A stretch of DNA of 64,000 nucleotides from Streptomyces sp. NBC_00433 (GTDB lineage Bacteria; Actinomycetota; Actinomycetes; Streptomycetales; Streptomycetaceae). Below are positions 44,361-53,757 of this stretch, piece after piece (positions within the stretch are counted from its first letter, which is position 1; each line of letters begins with the position of its first letter). Both the position numbers and the translations under genes were made by a program. The stretch is from assembly GCA_036015235.1 (NCBI GenBank), contig CP107926.1:1736001-1800000 (forward strand), written 5' to 3'. Under the pieces are notes generated by a model, which was given only the letters and a program-made list of their open reading frames with translations, made no database searches and was not told the DNA's origin.

Positions 44361-45227
44361 TCAGATCTCCTTGCGCATGCCATCGAGGATGGCTTTGGTG
44401 CTCTGTGCTGGCGCGGCCTGCGCGCACATCCGGTCGAGCGCTTCCAGGAACGTCGACACGTCGTCGCGCTCGTCGAAGTAGACGCCGCCCACCAGGCTTT
44501 CCGCGTAGGCGATGTCCGGGATCTCCTGGAGCTGGAACCGGAAGATGTGGAAGGGCCCGTACATGGCCGGATGCGGTCCGGCCGCGAACGGCATGATCTG
44601 CAGCCTGATGTTGGGCAGCTCGGTGGCCTCCATCAGGCGTTCCATCTGCTCGCGCATCACTCGCCGGCCGCCGATCGGGCGGCGCATGACGGTCTCGTCC
44701 ATCACGACCCACAGCAGCGGCGCGTTCTCCCGCGTGACCAGGGCCTGGCGTTCGGTCCGCAGGGTGAGCAGCCGGTCGATCTCCTCGGGTGCCGCGTGCG
44801 GCAGCCCGGCCCGCAGCGTGGCCCTGGCGTAGTTGGCGGTCTGGAGCAGGCCGGGCACGTAGGCGGGTTCGTACGCACGGATCACCGCCGCCTCTCCCTC
44901 AAGGCTGACGAAGGCGCTGAACCAGTCGGGCAGGACGTCGCGGAAGCTGTGCCACCAGCCGGGCCTGTTGGCCTCCCGGGCCAGCGCGAGGAAGCCGCCG
45001 ATCTCCTCGGGTGAGGTGATTCCGTACGTGACGAGCAGCTTCTCGACATACGGGATCTTCAGCCCGACTTCGGCCTTTTCCATCCGGCGGACGGTGGCGT
45101 GCGTGACGTCCAGCGCCCGGCCGGCCTGTTCGAGGCTGATTCCGGCCTGCTCCCGCAGATCCTGAAGGCGCTTGCCGAGCACCATGCGCAGGACGGTCGG
45201 GGCTCCTCCCGGCCGGGGGTCCATCAC
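44361..45227 (-). CDS. XRE family regulator with DUF5753 domain
   Basis: A 288-aa WhiJ-like regulator. The N-terminal HTH reads LGKRLQDLREQAGISLEQAGRALDVTHATVRRMEKAEVG (residues about 17-55). The DUF5753 domain follows, with EYEP-like AYEPAYVPGLLQTANYARA, ERQALVTRENAPLLWVVMDE and PNIRLQIMPFAAGPHPAM. GGAGGAGGAG precedes the tandem GTG/ATG start. It is divergent from an HATPase-type anti-sigma-like gene, forming the classic streptomycete regulatory module; a perfect dyad (45306-45320) in the promoter region is a candidate operator. Confidence 0.94.
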   Translation of the reverse strand: MMDPRPGGAPTVLRMVLGKRLQDLREQAGISLEQAGRALDVTHATVRRMEKAEVGLKIPYVEKLLVTYGITSPEEIGGFLALAREANRPGWWHSFRDVLPDWFSAFVSLEGEAAVIRAYEPAYVPGLLQTANYARATLRAGLPHAAPEEIDRLLTLRTERQALVTRENAPLLWVVMDETVMRRPIGGRRVMREQMERLMEATELPNIRLQIMPFAAGPHPAMYGPFHIFRFQLQEIPDIAYAESLVGGVYFDERDDVSTFLEALDRMCAQAAPAQSTKAILDGMRKEI

Positions 45228-45305
45228 GTGGCTCCTCCTCCAACTTCCTTGGCTGAGAAGCAGTCTGTCATGTTGTCAGCGCACGCGACAGCATGTAGCA
45301 GCGAT

Positions 45306-45320
45306 TCTGTAAATTACAGA
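45306..45320. promoter_or_regulatory. Perfect dyad TCTGTAAATTACAGA in the XRE/HATPase promoter region
   Basis: A 15-base perfect dyad (7-bp arms around a central A) is conspicuously AT-rich in GC-rich DNA. It lies 79 bp from the XRE start and about 44 bp before the likely HATPase start. It is a candidate autoregulatory operator of the XRE-DUF5753 protein. Confidence 0.6.
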
Positions 45321-45363
45321 TCGGACCTTGCCATGTGTCCTGCGCGAGCCTCATAGTTACGGA

Positions 45364-45822
45364 GTGGTTCCTTCACCTGACGCCCTTCGGCGCGAGCGCC
45401 GAGACGGTGTCGGCGACCCCGGCCGCCGTGACGTGTTCAGGCTGCCCGCGATCAGTGCGTCCGTTGCGGACGCCCGCGGGCGGATACGTGCACGTTTGCG
45501 GGAATGGGGCGTCGGCGCGGAACTGCGCGATGACGCGAGCCTGGTGGTGACCGAGCTGTTCACCAACGCCGTGAGGCACACCGACAGTGAGAAGATCACC
45601 TGTGTGCTGCACGACTGCGGCAGCGTCGTTCGGGTCGAAGTGACCGATCAGGGCCGGGGAACGGGCGTGCCGGCGCCCGGGGTCGCCGGCGCCGATGAGG
45701 AAGGCGGGCGGGGGCTGCTGCTGGTCAGCGTGCTCTCGCTGGCATGGGGGTCGGACCCGGCGGAGGACGGCGCGGGCCGGGTGGTGTGGGCGGAACTGGC
45801 AGCAGACCGCTCATCCCACTGA
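45364..45822 (+). CDS. ATP-binding (HATPase) anti-sigma-factor-like protein
   Basis: A protein of about 152 aa with a histidine-kinase-like ATPase fold of the RsbW/SpoIIAB type. The N-box reads LVVTELFTNAVRHT, G1 is VTDQGRGTGVP and G2 is EEGGRGLLLVSVLS. In streptomycetes these sit next to XRE/DUF397 modules. The start is uncertain: GTG 45364 gives the usual length, while ATG 45328 would add 12 residues; neither has a strong ribosome binding site. Confidence 0.85.
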   Translation: MVPSPDALRRERRDGVGDPGRRDVFRLPAISASVADARGRIRARLREWGVGAELRDDASLVVTELFTNAVRHTDSEKITCVLHDCGSVVRVEVTDQGRGTGVPAPGVAGADEEGGRGLLLVSVLSLAWGSDPAEDGAGRVVWAELAADRSSH

Positions 45823-45922
45823 AAGCGCCGCCTCCGCCGGGCCCGATGGTCTCGGCGGCCTGACCGGTTGGCCGTGTACGCGTATCCGCGGGCCGACAGG
45901 CGGCCCTGCGGCGTGACTCCGC

Positions 45923-46744
45923 TCAAGGAAGCGGCAGCAGGTCCGGGCGCTTGGGTTCGACGTGGTCGCCCGAGGACTCGCCGCGCAGCCGTCGGCCGAT
46001 CCACGGCACCAGATACTCCCGCGCCCAGTGGATGTTGTCCCTGCGCACCTCCGAGGGCAGCCGCGGGTCCTGCGGCGGCCAGGGCTGGTCGGGGTCGGCG
46101 GGCACTTCGAGGCCGAGCACCTGCGCGGCGCGCAGCGCGACCCGGGTGTGGCCCTCGGGCGACAAGTGGAGCCGGTCGTCGCTCCAGGCCCTGCGGTCCT
46201 GGACGCAGCGCAGCGACCACAGGTCGAGAACCGGACACCCGTGGCGGTCGGCGATCGATCGCACATGCGCGGTGTAGGTGGCGATCTTCCCGCGCAGGTG
46301 GCGCAGGACGGGCACCCCGCGGGTGTCGAAACCGGTGCAGACGAGCACCGTGCCGACCGCGCCGGTCAGTTCGGCGACGGCTGCCTCGAAGCGCTCCGCG
46401 ATCGCGTCGGGGTCGCCGCCGGGGCGCAGGATGTCGTTGCCGCCGGCGCAGAAGGTGACCAGGTCGGGGGCCAGTTCGATGGCCCGCGGCACCTGTTCGG
46501 CCACGATCTGGTCCAGCAGGCGGCCGCGCACGGCGAGATTGGCGTAGCGGAAGGTGTGTTCGTCGCGCCGGTCGGCGAGCAGCACGGCGAGCCGGTCGGC
46601 CCAGCCGACGTGGGCGCCGCCGGGGCCGGGGTCTCCGACGCCCTCGGTGAAGCTGTCCCCCAGCGCGGTGTACGACCCGATCACGCCCCTGTCGAGTCCC
46701 CGGTATGCGTCGCGTCCCTGGTTACCCTGCGAATCGTCAGCCAC
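45923..46744 (-). CDS. SGNH/GDSL hydrolase
   Basis: A 273-aa SGNH hydrolase with all four blocks: YTALGDSFTEGVGD (nucleophile Ser), the Gly block in YANLAVRGRLLDQI, TFCAGGNDILRPG (Asn) and DRLHLSPEGHTRVA (Asp/His). There is no signal peptide, so a cytoplasmic esterase/lipase-like enzyme is likely. It is 79 bp from the alpha-galactosidase gene, on the same strand. Confidence 0.93.
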   Translation of the reverse strand: MADDSQGNQGRDAYRGLDRGVIGSYTALGDSFTEGVGDPGPGGAHVGWADRLAVLLADRRDEHTFRYANLAVRGRLLDQIVAEQVPRAIELAPDLVTFCAGGNDILRPGGDPDAIAERFEAAVAELTGAVGTVLVCTGFDTRGVPVLRHLRGKIATYTAHVRSIADRHGCPVLDLWSLRCVQDRRAWSDDRLHLSPEGHTRVALRAAQVLGLEVPADPDQPWPPQDPRLPSEVRRDNIHWAREYLVPWIGRRLRGESSGDHVEPKRPDLLPLP

Positions 46745-46823
46745 GTCGGGTCATTTTTCTCCTCTTCCTGCGGCTTGCGCGACCGTAACGGGGGGTTGAC
46801 GCGACGTGATTCATCCCACCAGG

Positions 46824-48926
46824 TCAAAGTCGGCGCAGATGGAATACCGCGGCGTCCAGGTCGCCGGCCAGTGTGGTGCGCAGGCCGCGCTCCGCCAGCA
46901 CCGCCCCGCGCTGGACGACGCCGGTGGTCACGTCGCGGTAGGACGCGTCCCGGTCGAGGCCGCGCAGCCGCAGCGGCGGCACGGGCGCGCCGAAGGCCTG
47001 CGCGGGCAGCCAGGCCAGCACGACGGTGTCGCCGCCGAGCACGTACTGGACGGCGCTCAGGCCGCCTTCGCCGGGCGGGCGCAGCCGGTAGAGGTCGCCG
47101 TGCTGCACGACCGGGCGGACCGTCTTGTAGAGGGCGACCCAACTGGCGGCCTCGGCCCGCTCCCCCGCGCCCCAGTGCAGCAGGTCGCCGCCGATGCCCA
47201 GCACGCCGGCCATGGCGCTGACGAAGCGGAAGCGCAGCGAGCTGCGGCGGTGGTTGAGCATCGGGCTGGGGCTGTCGGCGACCCAGGCGGCCATCACCCG
47301 GGCGGGGTGCAACTGGCTGAATCCGTGCTGGATGTGCAGCCGGTCGAGCGGGTCGGTGTTGTCGGAGGTCCACACCTGGTCGCTGCGGGCCAGGATGCCC
47401 AGGTCGACCCGGCCGCCGCCGCCCGAGCCGGATTCGAGGGCCACGCCGGGGTGCGCGGCCCGCAGGCGGTCGATCAGCTCGTAGAGCCCCTCGACGTGCG
47501 CGGTCCACAGCTGCTCGGGACAGCGCTCTCCGGGCCTGCCGGGTTCGGTGGAGCAGCGGTTGAAGTCCCATTTCAGGTAGTCCACGGGCGCGCTGTGCAG
47601 CAGGGCGTCGAGCCGCTCCGCGAGGTGCTCGCGTACGTCGGTACGGGCCAGGTCGAGCACCAGCCGGCGGCGGTGTTCCGTGCTGCCGCGGCCCGGGTCG
47701 TGCTGGACCCAGTCGGGGTGCGCGCGGTGGAGGTCGCTGTCGGGGTCGACCGTCTCGGGCTCGACCCGGATGCCGAACTGCATACCGAGCGCGTGCACCT
47801 CGTCCGAGAGCGGTTTCAAGCCGTTCGGGAAGCGATCACGGCCGGGCGTCCAGTCGCCGGGACCCGCCCGGTCGCCGCACCAGCCGTCGTCCACGACGAA
47901 GAGCTCCACGCCCATCGCCGCGGCCCGCCGGGCCAGTTCGCGCTGCTGCCGCTCGCCGGCGTCGAAGCCGGCGGCCTCCCGGGAGTTGTAGAGCACCGGG
48001 CGCACCCGGCGCCCTTCGGGCACCACATGGTCCAGCTGGTAGGCGTGCCAGGCCCGGCTGGCGGCGCCGAAGCCGCCGCCGCTCCACAGGCCGGCGAAGA
48101 CCGGGCTGGTGTAGGAGGCGCCGGGCTCCAGGCGTACGAGCCCCGCCTCGTCGTGGCCCGCGCCGCCGGTGGCCTGGACACGGCCGTCGGGCAGCGCGGC
48201 GACCGCGATCCGCCAGGAGCCCGACCAGGCCAGCGCGCCGGTCCACACCTCGCCCTGCTCCTCCCCCGCGTCGCCGGCGTCCAGCGCGAACCACGGCAGG
48301 TGCTGGTGGCCGGTGTGGCCGCGGCGGCTGCCGATCACCCGCTCGCCGGGCGTCAGCGGGCCGCGTACCAGCCGGCTCTCGGCGCCCCAGCGCCCGTGCA
48401 GCTGGGACATCCGCCAGCCGTCGCGGTGGGGCAGCGTCCAGGTGGCCGCGTCGGCCCGCAGCAGCTCCAGGGGGACGCCGCGGCCGCCGGGCACATGGGT
48501 GGCGGTGGTCCAGCGCTCGACGACGTCGCAGCCGGGGCGCAGGCGGTAGTGCAGGGTGAGGTCGAGGTGGTGCGGGGAGTCGTGGAAGTGCAGTCGCAGC
48601 TCGTGCCCTGCGGCCGGGTCGGCGGCGGTCTCGTACTCCTCGAAGCACCATTCGGTGCCGCGCGCCTGGCTGGACCGGACGGACAGGGCGGGGCGGACGA
48701 AGCGGGGGCCGCCCTCGACCGGGTATTCCTCGTGGCCGTCGAGCGCGGACTCGAAGGGGCGCTCGGCGGGCAGCGGGTCGGCGGCCAGCGCCTCGGCGTC
48801 GCGGAGCGCGATCCGGCGGCCCCAGTGCAGGTGCAGCAGCTCATCGCGTTCCGTGACGTGCAGGGCATAGCTGCTGCCCGGCCCGCTGAGCAGCCAGAGC
48901 CGGCCGGACCCGCCCGTCTCGATCAT
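46824..48926 (-). CDS. Alpha-galactosidase, glycoside hydrolase family 36
   Basis: A 700-aa GH36 enzyme releasing terminal alpha-galactose. An N-terminal beta-sandwich (about 1-330) precedes the TIM barrel. VLYNSREAAGFD marks the barrel start; the usual W of NSWEA is Arg. Next come ELFVVDDGWCGDR, MQFGIRVEPETVDPDSDL, the nucleophile in YLKWDFNRCS, ESGSGGGGRVDLG, and the acid/base Asp in VWTSDNTDPLDR. The C-terminal beta-sandwich is complete. It is cytoplasmic (no signal peptide). Together with the GH2 enzyme at 20 kb it suggests galactoside use, though the two are not in one operon. Confidence 0.93.
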   Translation of the reverse strand: MIETGGSGRLWLLSGPGSSYALHVTERDELLHLHWGRRIALRDAEALAADPLPAERPFESALDGHEEYPVEGGPRFVRPALSVRSSQARGTEWCFEEYETAADPAAGHELRLHFHDSPHHLDLTLHYRLRPGCDVVERWTTATHVPGGRGVPLELLRADAATWTLPHRDGWRMSQLHGRWGAESRLVRGPLTPGERVIGSRRGHTGHQHLPWFALDAGDAGEEQGEVWTGALAWSGSWRIAVAALPDGRVQATGGAGHDEAGLVRLEPGASYTSPVFAGLWSGGGFGAASRAWHAYQLDHVVPEGRRVRPVLYNSREAAGFDAGERQQRELARRAAAMGVELFVVDDGWCGDRAGPGDWTPGRDRFPNGLKPLSDEVHALGMQFGIRVEPETVDPDSDLHRAHPDWVQHDPGRGSTEHRRRLVLDLARTDVREHLAERLDALLHSAPVDYLKWDFNRCSTEPGRPGERCPEQLWTAHVEGLYELIDRLRAAHPGVALESGSGGGGRVDLGILARSDQVWTSDNTDPLDRLHIQHGFSQLHPARVMAAWVADSPSPMLNHRRSSLRFRFVSAMAGVLGIGGDLLHWGAGERAEAASWVALYKTVRPVVQHGDLYRLRPPGEGGLSAVQYVLGGDTVVLAWLPAQAFGAPVPPLRLRGLDRDASYRDVTTGVVQRGAVLAERGLRTTLAGDLDAAVFHLRRL

Positions 48927-49122
48927 CGCGATACGCCCCCTGTCCGATCAGGTCCGGTCATCATCGGCCCAGCCCAGGCGGAGGGCAATGGTTGCACCCC
49001 GGGCAGTGGTCCAACGGACACATACCGGTCGGTACGTGGTTTCTCCGGCTGCCGTATCGTCGGAAGTGCCGGAGCATGAATTGCCCGAGCATGAGCCGTG
49101 AGCGAGCAATGGAGGAGCGCCG

Positions 49123-49959
49123 GTGACGCAGGATGTGCGGCAGTCGACCCCGACCGGACCAGAGGCAGAGCCCGAGCTGACCGGCGTACGCAATTTCCGT
49201 GACGTCGGAGGCCTGCCCACCGGCGACGGCCGCCGGGTCAGGCACGGTGTGCTCTTCCGCAGCGGCCACCTCGCGCACGCCACCGCCCAGGACGCCGCCT
49301 TCCTGGAAGGGCTCGGGCTGCACACGGTCTTCGACTTCCGCAATCCCGACGACATCGCCCTGGAGGGCCCGGACACCGACCTCCCGGGCACCCGCAACCT
49401 GAACATGCCGCTCAACGACCCGGCCGACAGCGCCGACTTCTGGCAGACGGTACGGGACGGCGACGTGGTCTCGCTGCGGGCGGTGCTGGGCGAGGGCCGC
49501 GGCGCGGCGCGGATGGTCGCCGCCTACCGCAGGCTGATCCTGGAGCGCACCAAGGAGCACACCAGGATGCTCGACCTGCTGACCGAGCCGGGCGATCCCG
49601 CCGTCCCCGCCCTGCTGCACTGCGCGGCCGGCAAGGACCGGGCCGGGACGTCGATCGCGATCATCCTGCTGGCGCTGGGGGTGGAGCGGTCCGCGATCGA
49701 GGCGGACTACCTGGAGAGCAACGCCAGGCACCGCCGCTACAAGGTGGTGCGCGGCGACGGCAGCACGGGCACCGCCATCGCCCCCGAGGTGCGGGAGCTG
49801 CTCAATCCGCTGTTCGAGGCCCGGGTGGAGTATCTGCGGGCGGCCTTCGACACCATCGAGGAGCGCTGGGGCGGCGTCGACCGCTACCTCGCCGAGGGCC
49901 TCGGCCTGACCTCGGAGCGCCGGGACCGGCTGCGCGAGCGCCTGCTGACGGCGGCCTGA
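49123..49959 (+). CDS. Tyrosine/serine phosphatase (DSP/PtpB-like)
   Basis: A 278-aa phosphatase with the P-loop C-x5-R HCAAGKDRAGTS. The N-terminal NFRDVGGLPTGDGRRVRHGVLFRSGHL, typical of PtpB/Y_phosphatase3 proteins, and FDFRNPDD carry the usual supporting residues. GGAGGAG precedes the GTG start. It is divergent from the alpha-galactosidase. It probably removes phosphate from protein tyrosine/serine or phosphoinositide-like substrates. Confidence 0.93.
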   Translation: MTQDVRQSTPTGPEAEPELTGVRNFRDVGGLPTGDGRRVRHGVLFRSGHLAHATAQDAAFLEGLGLHTVFDFRNPDDIALEGPDTDLPGTRNLNMPLNDPADSADFWQTVRDGDVVSLRAVLGEGRGAARMVAAYRRLILERTKEHTRMLDLLTEPGDPAVPALLHCAAGKDRAGTSIAIILLALGVERSAIEADYLESNARHRRYKVVRGDGSTGTAIAPEVRELLNPLFEARVEYLRAAFDTIEERWGGVDRYLAEGLGLTSERRDRLRERLLTAA

Positions 49960-49964
49960 ACCGC

Positions 49965-49996
49965 GGCGCGGCCCCCCGGCGACGGAGGGCCGCGCC
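49965..49996 (+). terminator. Hairpin after the phosphatase gene
   Basis: GGCGCGGCCC (49965-49974) pairs with GGGCCGCGCC (49987-49996), 5 bp after the stop codon. GC-rich stem with no T-run, as is common in streptomycetes. Confidence 0.7.
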
Positions 49997-50002
49997 CCCT
50001 GT

Positions 50003-50164
50003 GGGCTGTCCCGTAATCCGCGGTGGACCAGCGCGCGGCGTCAGATGCGGTACATCGCAAGGCGAAAGGTCGCCCTCATACCGGGTCGTATTCACGCGAG
50101 CCCGACAACGCGGCGAGGTGCCGTAGCTGTCGTCGCGCGCCCGCCGGGGATTACGGGACAGACC
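50003..50164. repeat. MITE-like repeat with 14-bp or longer terminal inverted repeats
   Basis: A segment of about 160 bp is bounded by CTGTCCCGTAATCC (50006-50019) and its complement GGATTACGGGACAG (50148-50161). It has no coding capacity. The GGG(T)CTGTCCCGTAAT ends resemble those of transposon-derived repeats common in Streptomyces intergenic regions. It lies directly after the hpnO stop codon (50165-50167), between convergent genes. Confidence 0.65.
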
Positions 50165-51649
50165 CTAGCGGTTGGCGACCGCCTGCTTGACGAGGGTCTT
50201 GCCGAAGTCCCACATCAGGCCCCCGCCGCCGTGCGCGTCGTCCATCACCTCGGTGAAGGCGGCCACGAAGCGGTCGACGTCGGCCTCGTCGAAGACCAGC
50301 GGCGGGATCAGCTTGATGATCTCCACATGGTCGCCGGAGACCTGGGTGAGGATGTGGTGCCGCTGGAGCAGCGGCACCACGACCATCTGGGCGAACAGGC
50401 CCTTGCGCGCCGCCTGCAGCATCGTCCAGCGGCTGCGCAGGCCGAGCGACTTGGGGCGGCCGAACTCGACGGCGACCATCAGGCCGCGGCCGCGCACCTC
50501 CTTGAGCAGTTCGTACCGCTCGGTGAGCGCGGCCAGCCGGGTGCGCAGCAGGTCGCCCATCACCCTGGCGTTCTCGACCAGCCGCTCGTCCTCCACCACG
50601 GAGAGGGTGGCCAGGCCCGCGGTCATCGCCTGCGCGTTGGACCCGAAGCTCGCCGAGTGCACCAGCACGCGGTCCATGGAGGAGTAGACCTTCTTGAAGA
50701 TCCAGTCCCGGCCGAGCGTGGCGCCCACAGGGACGTACCCGCCGGACAGCGTCTTGGCCACCGTGACCAGGTCGGGCTCCACGCCCTCCTCGTGCTGGTA
50801 GGCGTAGAAGGCGCCGGTGCGGCCGATGCCGGTCTGCACCTCGTCGCAGATCAGCAGCGCCTTGTGCCGGTGCAGCAACTCCTGGGCGGCGCGCAGGTAT
50901 CCGGGCGGCGGAATGTAGACGCCGTGGCCCTGGATGGGCTCGATGATCATCGCGGCCACGTCGCCGCGGCCCAGCTCCCTGGCGAGCGCGTCGAGATCGC
51001 CGACGTCGATGGCGGTGTCCGGCAGCAGCGGCGCGAAGCCCTCCTGGAATCCGGCCTCGCCGTTGACCGACAGCGAGCCGGTGGTCAGGCCGTGGAAGGA
51101 GTGCTTGCAGTACAGGACGCGCTGCTTGCCGGTCGCATAGCGGGCGAATTTCAGCGCCGTCTCGACGGCCTCGGTGCCGCTGTTGCCGAAGAACACCCGG
51201 TCCAGGTGCGGAGTGTGGGAGAGCAGCTTCTCCGCGAGCAGGCCGGGCAGCGGCTGGCAGTCGAAGCGGGTGAGGTCGGCGAGCCCGGCGTCCAGCACGT
51301 CGTGCAGCGCCTTGCGCACCACCGGGTGGTGCCGGCCCAGGCCCATCACACCGAAGCCGGCCAGCATGTCGAGGTAGTCGTTGCCCTCGGCGTCCCAGAA
51401 GTGGGCGCCCTCGGCCCGCTCGTAGACCTTGTCGAAGCCGATGGTGTGCAGCATGCGCGGCAGCTGGTGGTTGAGGTACTTGCTGTGCAGGTCGTAGCGC
51501 TCGCCGCCGCGTTCGGCGAGCAGCGTCGCCAGGTCGAAGCCCTTGGCCTGGCCGCCGGGCGCGCCCTGGGCCTCGGGTCCGCCCGCCGGCTCCTTGGCGG
51601 CGGGCTCCGCACCGATCGGCTGCTTACCGGTCGGTTCAGACGATGTCAT
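50165..51649 (-). CDS. hpnO: Class III aminotransferase HpnO (hopanoid side chain)
   Basis: A 494-aa PLP-dependent class III aminotransferase. Key segments are [54 protein letters not shown] (Asp) and [15 protein letters not shown] (PLP Lys). Context identifies it as HpnO, which makes the amine of aminobacteriohopanetriol from a ribosylhopane-derived substrate. The first 35 residues are a Pro/Ala/Gly extension. Its ATG overlaps the dxs stop (ATGA). It is the last gene of the hopanoid operon. Confidence 0.9.
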   Translation of the reverse strand: MTSSEPTGKQPIGAEPAAKEPAGGPEAQGAPGGQAKGFDLATLLAERGGERYDLHSKYLNHQLPRMLHTIGFDKVYERAEGAHFWDAEGNDYLDMLAGFGVMGLGRHHPVVRKALHDVLDAGLADLTRFDCQPLPGLLAEKLLSHTPHLDRVFFGNSGTEAVETALKFARYATGKQRVLYCKHSFHGLTTGSLSVNGEAGFQEGFAPLLPDTAIDVGDLDALARELGRGDVAAMIIEPIQGHGVYIPPPGYLRAAQELLHRHKALLICDEVQTGIGRTGAFYAYQHEEGVEPDLVTVAKTLSGGYVPVGATLGRDWIFKKVYSSMDRVLVHSASFGSNAQAMTAGLATLSVVEDERLVENARVMGDLLRTRLAALTERYELLKEVRGRGLMVAVEFGRPKSLGLRSRWTMLQAARKGLFAQMVVVPLLQRHHILTQVSGDHVEIIKLIPPLVFDEADVDRFVAAFTEVMDDAHGGGGLMWDFGKTLVKQAVANR

Positions 51650-53631
51650 CGCTCAACTGCTCCTTGCTTACGGGGGGTGCCGCTCCCGGCAGTATGCGGC
51701 GCGGGGATCGCCAGGGTGCTCTCGGGGTCGGCAATGCCACGGGGGCTTCTGGCGTCGATACGGAGCAGGGCCGCACCGATGCCGCCGGCAATCTCGGCGG
51801 GCGTCAGACCGAGGTCGGCGAGCAGCTCGCCGCGCTTGGCGTGCGGGAGGAACTGCTGCGGGATGCCGAAGTCCCGTACGGGGACGTCCACCCCGGCGTC
51901 CCGCAGTGCCTGCGCGACGGCTGAACCGACGCCGCCGACCCGCCCGTTGTCCTCGACCACGGCGACCATGCGGTGCCTGGCGGCGAGTTCGGGCAGCGCG
52001 GCGTCGACCGGCTTGACCCAGCGGGGGTCGACCACGGTCACGCCGATCCGGCGCCCGGCGAGCAGTTCCGCGGCGGAGACGCCGCAGCCGCCGAGCGCGC
52101 CGACCGCGACCAGCAGCACATCGTCGCCCTGGCCGTCGGCGGGGCGGTGGAGCACGTCCATGCCGCCGACCCGGCCGATCGCGGGCAGCGCCTCGCCCGC
52201 GGTCTCCTTGGGGAAGCGGATCACGGTGGGCGCGTCCTCGACCGCGACGGCCTCGCGCAGCTGGGCGCGCAGCTGGGCGGCGTCGCGCGGGGCGGCGATC
52301 CGCAGGCCGGGGACGACCTGGAGGATCGACATGTCCCACATGCCGTTGTGCGAGGCGCCGTCCACACCGGTCACGCCGGCCCGGTCCAGCACGAAGGTGA
52401 CACCGCACTTGTGCATCGCGACGTCCATCAGCACCTGGTCGAAGGCCCGGTTGAGGAAGGTCGCGTAGACCGCGACGACCGGGTGCAGCCCGCCGGTGGC
52501 CAGGCCCGCGGCGGAGGTGGCGGCGTGCTGCTCGGCGATGCCGACGTCGAAGACCCGCTGCGGGTAGGCGCGCGCGAAGGCGCCGAGGCCGACCGGCTGG
52601 AGCATGGCGGCGGTGATGGCGACCACGTCGGGCCGCTCGGCGCCGATCGCGACCATCTCGTCGCCGAAGACCGAGGTCCAGGACGGCCCGCCGGAGGGGC
52701 CCAGCGGCAGGCCGGTGGCCGGGTCCATCGCGCCGACGGTGTGGAAGTGGTCGGCCTCGTCCTGCTCGGCGGCGGCATAGCCGCGGCCCTTCTCGGTCAG
52801 GCAGTGCACCAGCACGGGGCCGTGGAAGCGGCGGGCGCGGCGCAGCGCGGACTCCATGGCCTCGATGTCGTGGCCGTCGATCGGGCCGACGTACTTCAGG
52901 CCCAGGTCCTCGAACATGCCCTGCGGCGCGAAGGCGTCCTTGAAGCCCTTCTTGGCGCCGTGCAGCGACTCGTAGAGCGGCTGGCCGATCACCGGGGTCT
53001 GCTGGAGCAGCTGCTTGCCCCAGGACAGGAAGCGCTCGTAGCCGTCGGTGGTGCGCAGGGTGGCGAGGTGGTTGGCGAGGCCGCCGATGGTGGGCGCGTA
53101 GGAGCGCTCGTTGTCGTTGACGACGATGATCAGCGGGCGGTCCCTGGCGGCGGCGATGTTGTTCAGCGCCTCCCAGGCCATGCCGCCGGTCAGGGCGCCG
53201 TCGCCGATGACGGCGACGACGTGGTCGTCGCGGCCCTGGACCTCGTTGGCCTTGGCCAGGCCGTCGGCCCAGCCCAGCACGGTGGAGGCGTGGCTGTTCT
53301 CGATCACGTCGTGCTCGGACTCGGCGCGCGAGGGGTAGCCGGACAGGCCGCCCTTGGCGCGGAGCTTGGAGAAGTCCTGGCGTCCGGTGAGGAGTTTGTG
53401 CACGTAGCTCTGGTGCCCGGTGTCCCACAGGATGCGGTCGGCGGGCGAGTCGAAGACGCGGTGCAGCGCGATGGTCAGCTCCACCACGCCGAGGTTCGGT
53501 CCCAGGTGGCCGCCGGTCCTGGCCACCGCCTGGACGAGGAAGTGGCGGATGTCGGCGGCCAGTTCGTCCAGCCGGCCGTCGGGCAGCGCCTTCAGCTCGC
53601 GCGGGCCCTTGATGTTCTCCAGCATCGACAT
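51646..53631 (-). CDS. dxs: 1-deoxy-D-xylulose-5-phosphate synthase
   Basis: A 661-aa thiamine-diphosphate enzyme, first step of the MEP isoprenoid pathway (pyruvate plus glyceraldehyde 3-phosphate to DXP). It has [34 protein letters not shown], the ThDP motif [22 protein letters not shown], and the Pyr-domain [29 protein letters not shown] with GAGG 8 bases upstream is chosen over a longer frame. It is probably a pathway-dedicated copy that boosts precursor supply for hopanoids; housekeeping copies normally lie elsewhere. Confidence 0.95.
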   Translation of the reverse strand: MSMLENIKGPRELKALPDGRLDELAADIRHFLVQAVARTGGHLGPNLGVVELTIALHRVFDSPADRILWDTGHQSYVHKLLTGRQDFSKLRAKGGLSGYPSRAESEHDVIENSHASTVLGWADGLAKANEVQGRDDHVVAVIGDGALTGGMAWEALNNIAAARDRPLIIVVNDNERSYAPTIGGLANHLATLRTTDGYERFLSWGKQLLQQTPVIGQPLYESLHGAKKGFKDAFAPQGMFEDLGLKYVGPIDGHDIEAMESALRRARRFHGPVLVHCLTEKGRGYAAAEQDEADHFHTVGAMDPATGLPLGPSGGPSWTSVFGDEMVAIGAERPDVVAITAAMLQPVGLGAFARAYPQRVFDVGIAEQHAATSAAGLATGGLHPVVAVYATFLNRAFDQVLMDVAMHKCGVTFVLDRAGVTGVDGASHNGMWDMSILQVVPGLRIAAPRDAAQLRAQLREAVAVEDAPTVIRFPKETAGEALPAIGRVGGMDVLHRPADGQGDDVLLVAVGALGGCGVSAAELLAGRRIGVTVVDPRWVKPVDAALPELAARHRMVAVVEDNGRVGGVGSAVAQALRDAGVDVPVRDFGIPQQFLPHAKRGELLADLGLTPAEIAGGIGAALLRIDARSPRGIADPESTLAIPAPHTAGSGTPRKQGAVER

Positions 53632-53701
53632 GTAACAGACCTCGTTCCTGCCGGGTTCGCTCTGGGCCGCCGGCAGCTCACCGGCCGGCGGCAATGCCGG
53701 G

Positions 53702-53738
53702 ACGAGCCGCCGGCCGCTTGCCCCGGCCGGTGGCTCGT
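53702..53738 (-). terminator. Hairpin between hpnH and dxs
   Basis: A 14-bp stem with one wobble (53702-53715 with 53725-53738) and a 9-base loop lies 20 bp past the hpnH stop. It may attenuate transcription into dxs-hpnO or mark the end of one transcript and the start of another. Confidence 0.55.
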
Positions 53739-53757
53739 ACCCGGATTCACCGCGAGG

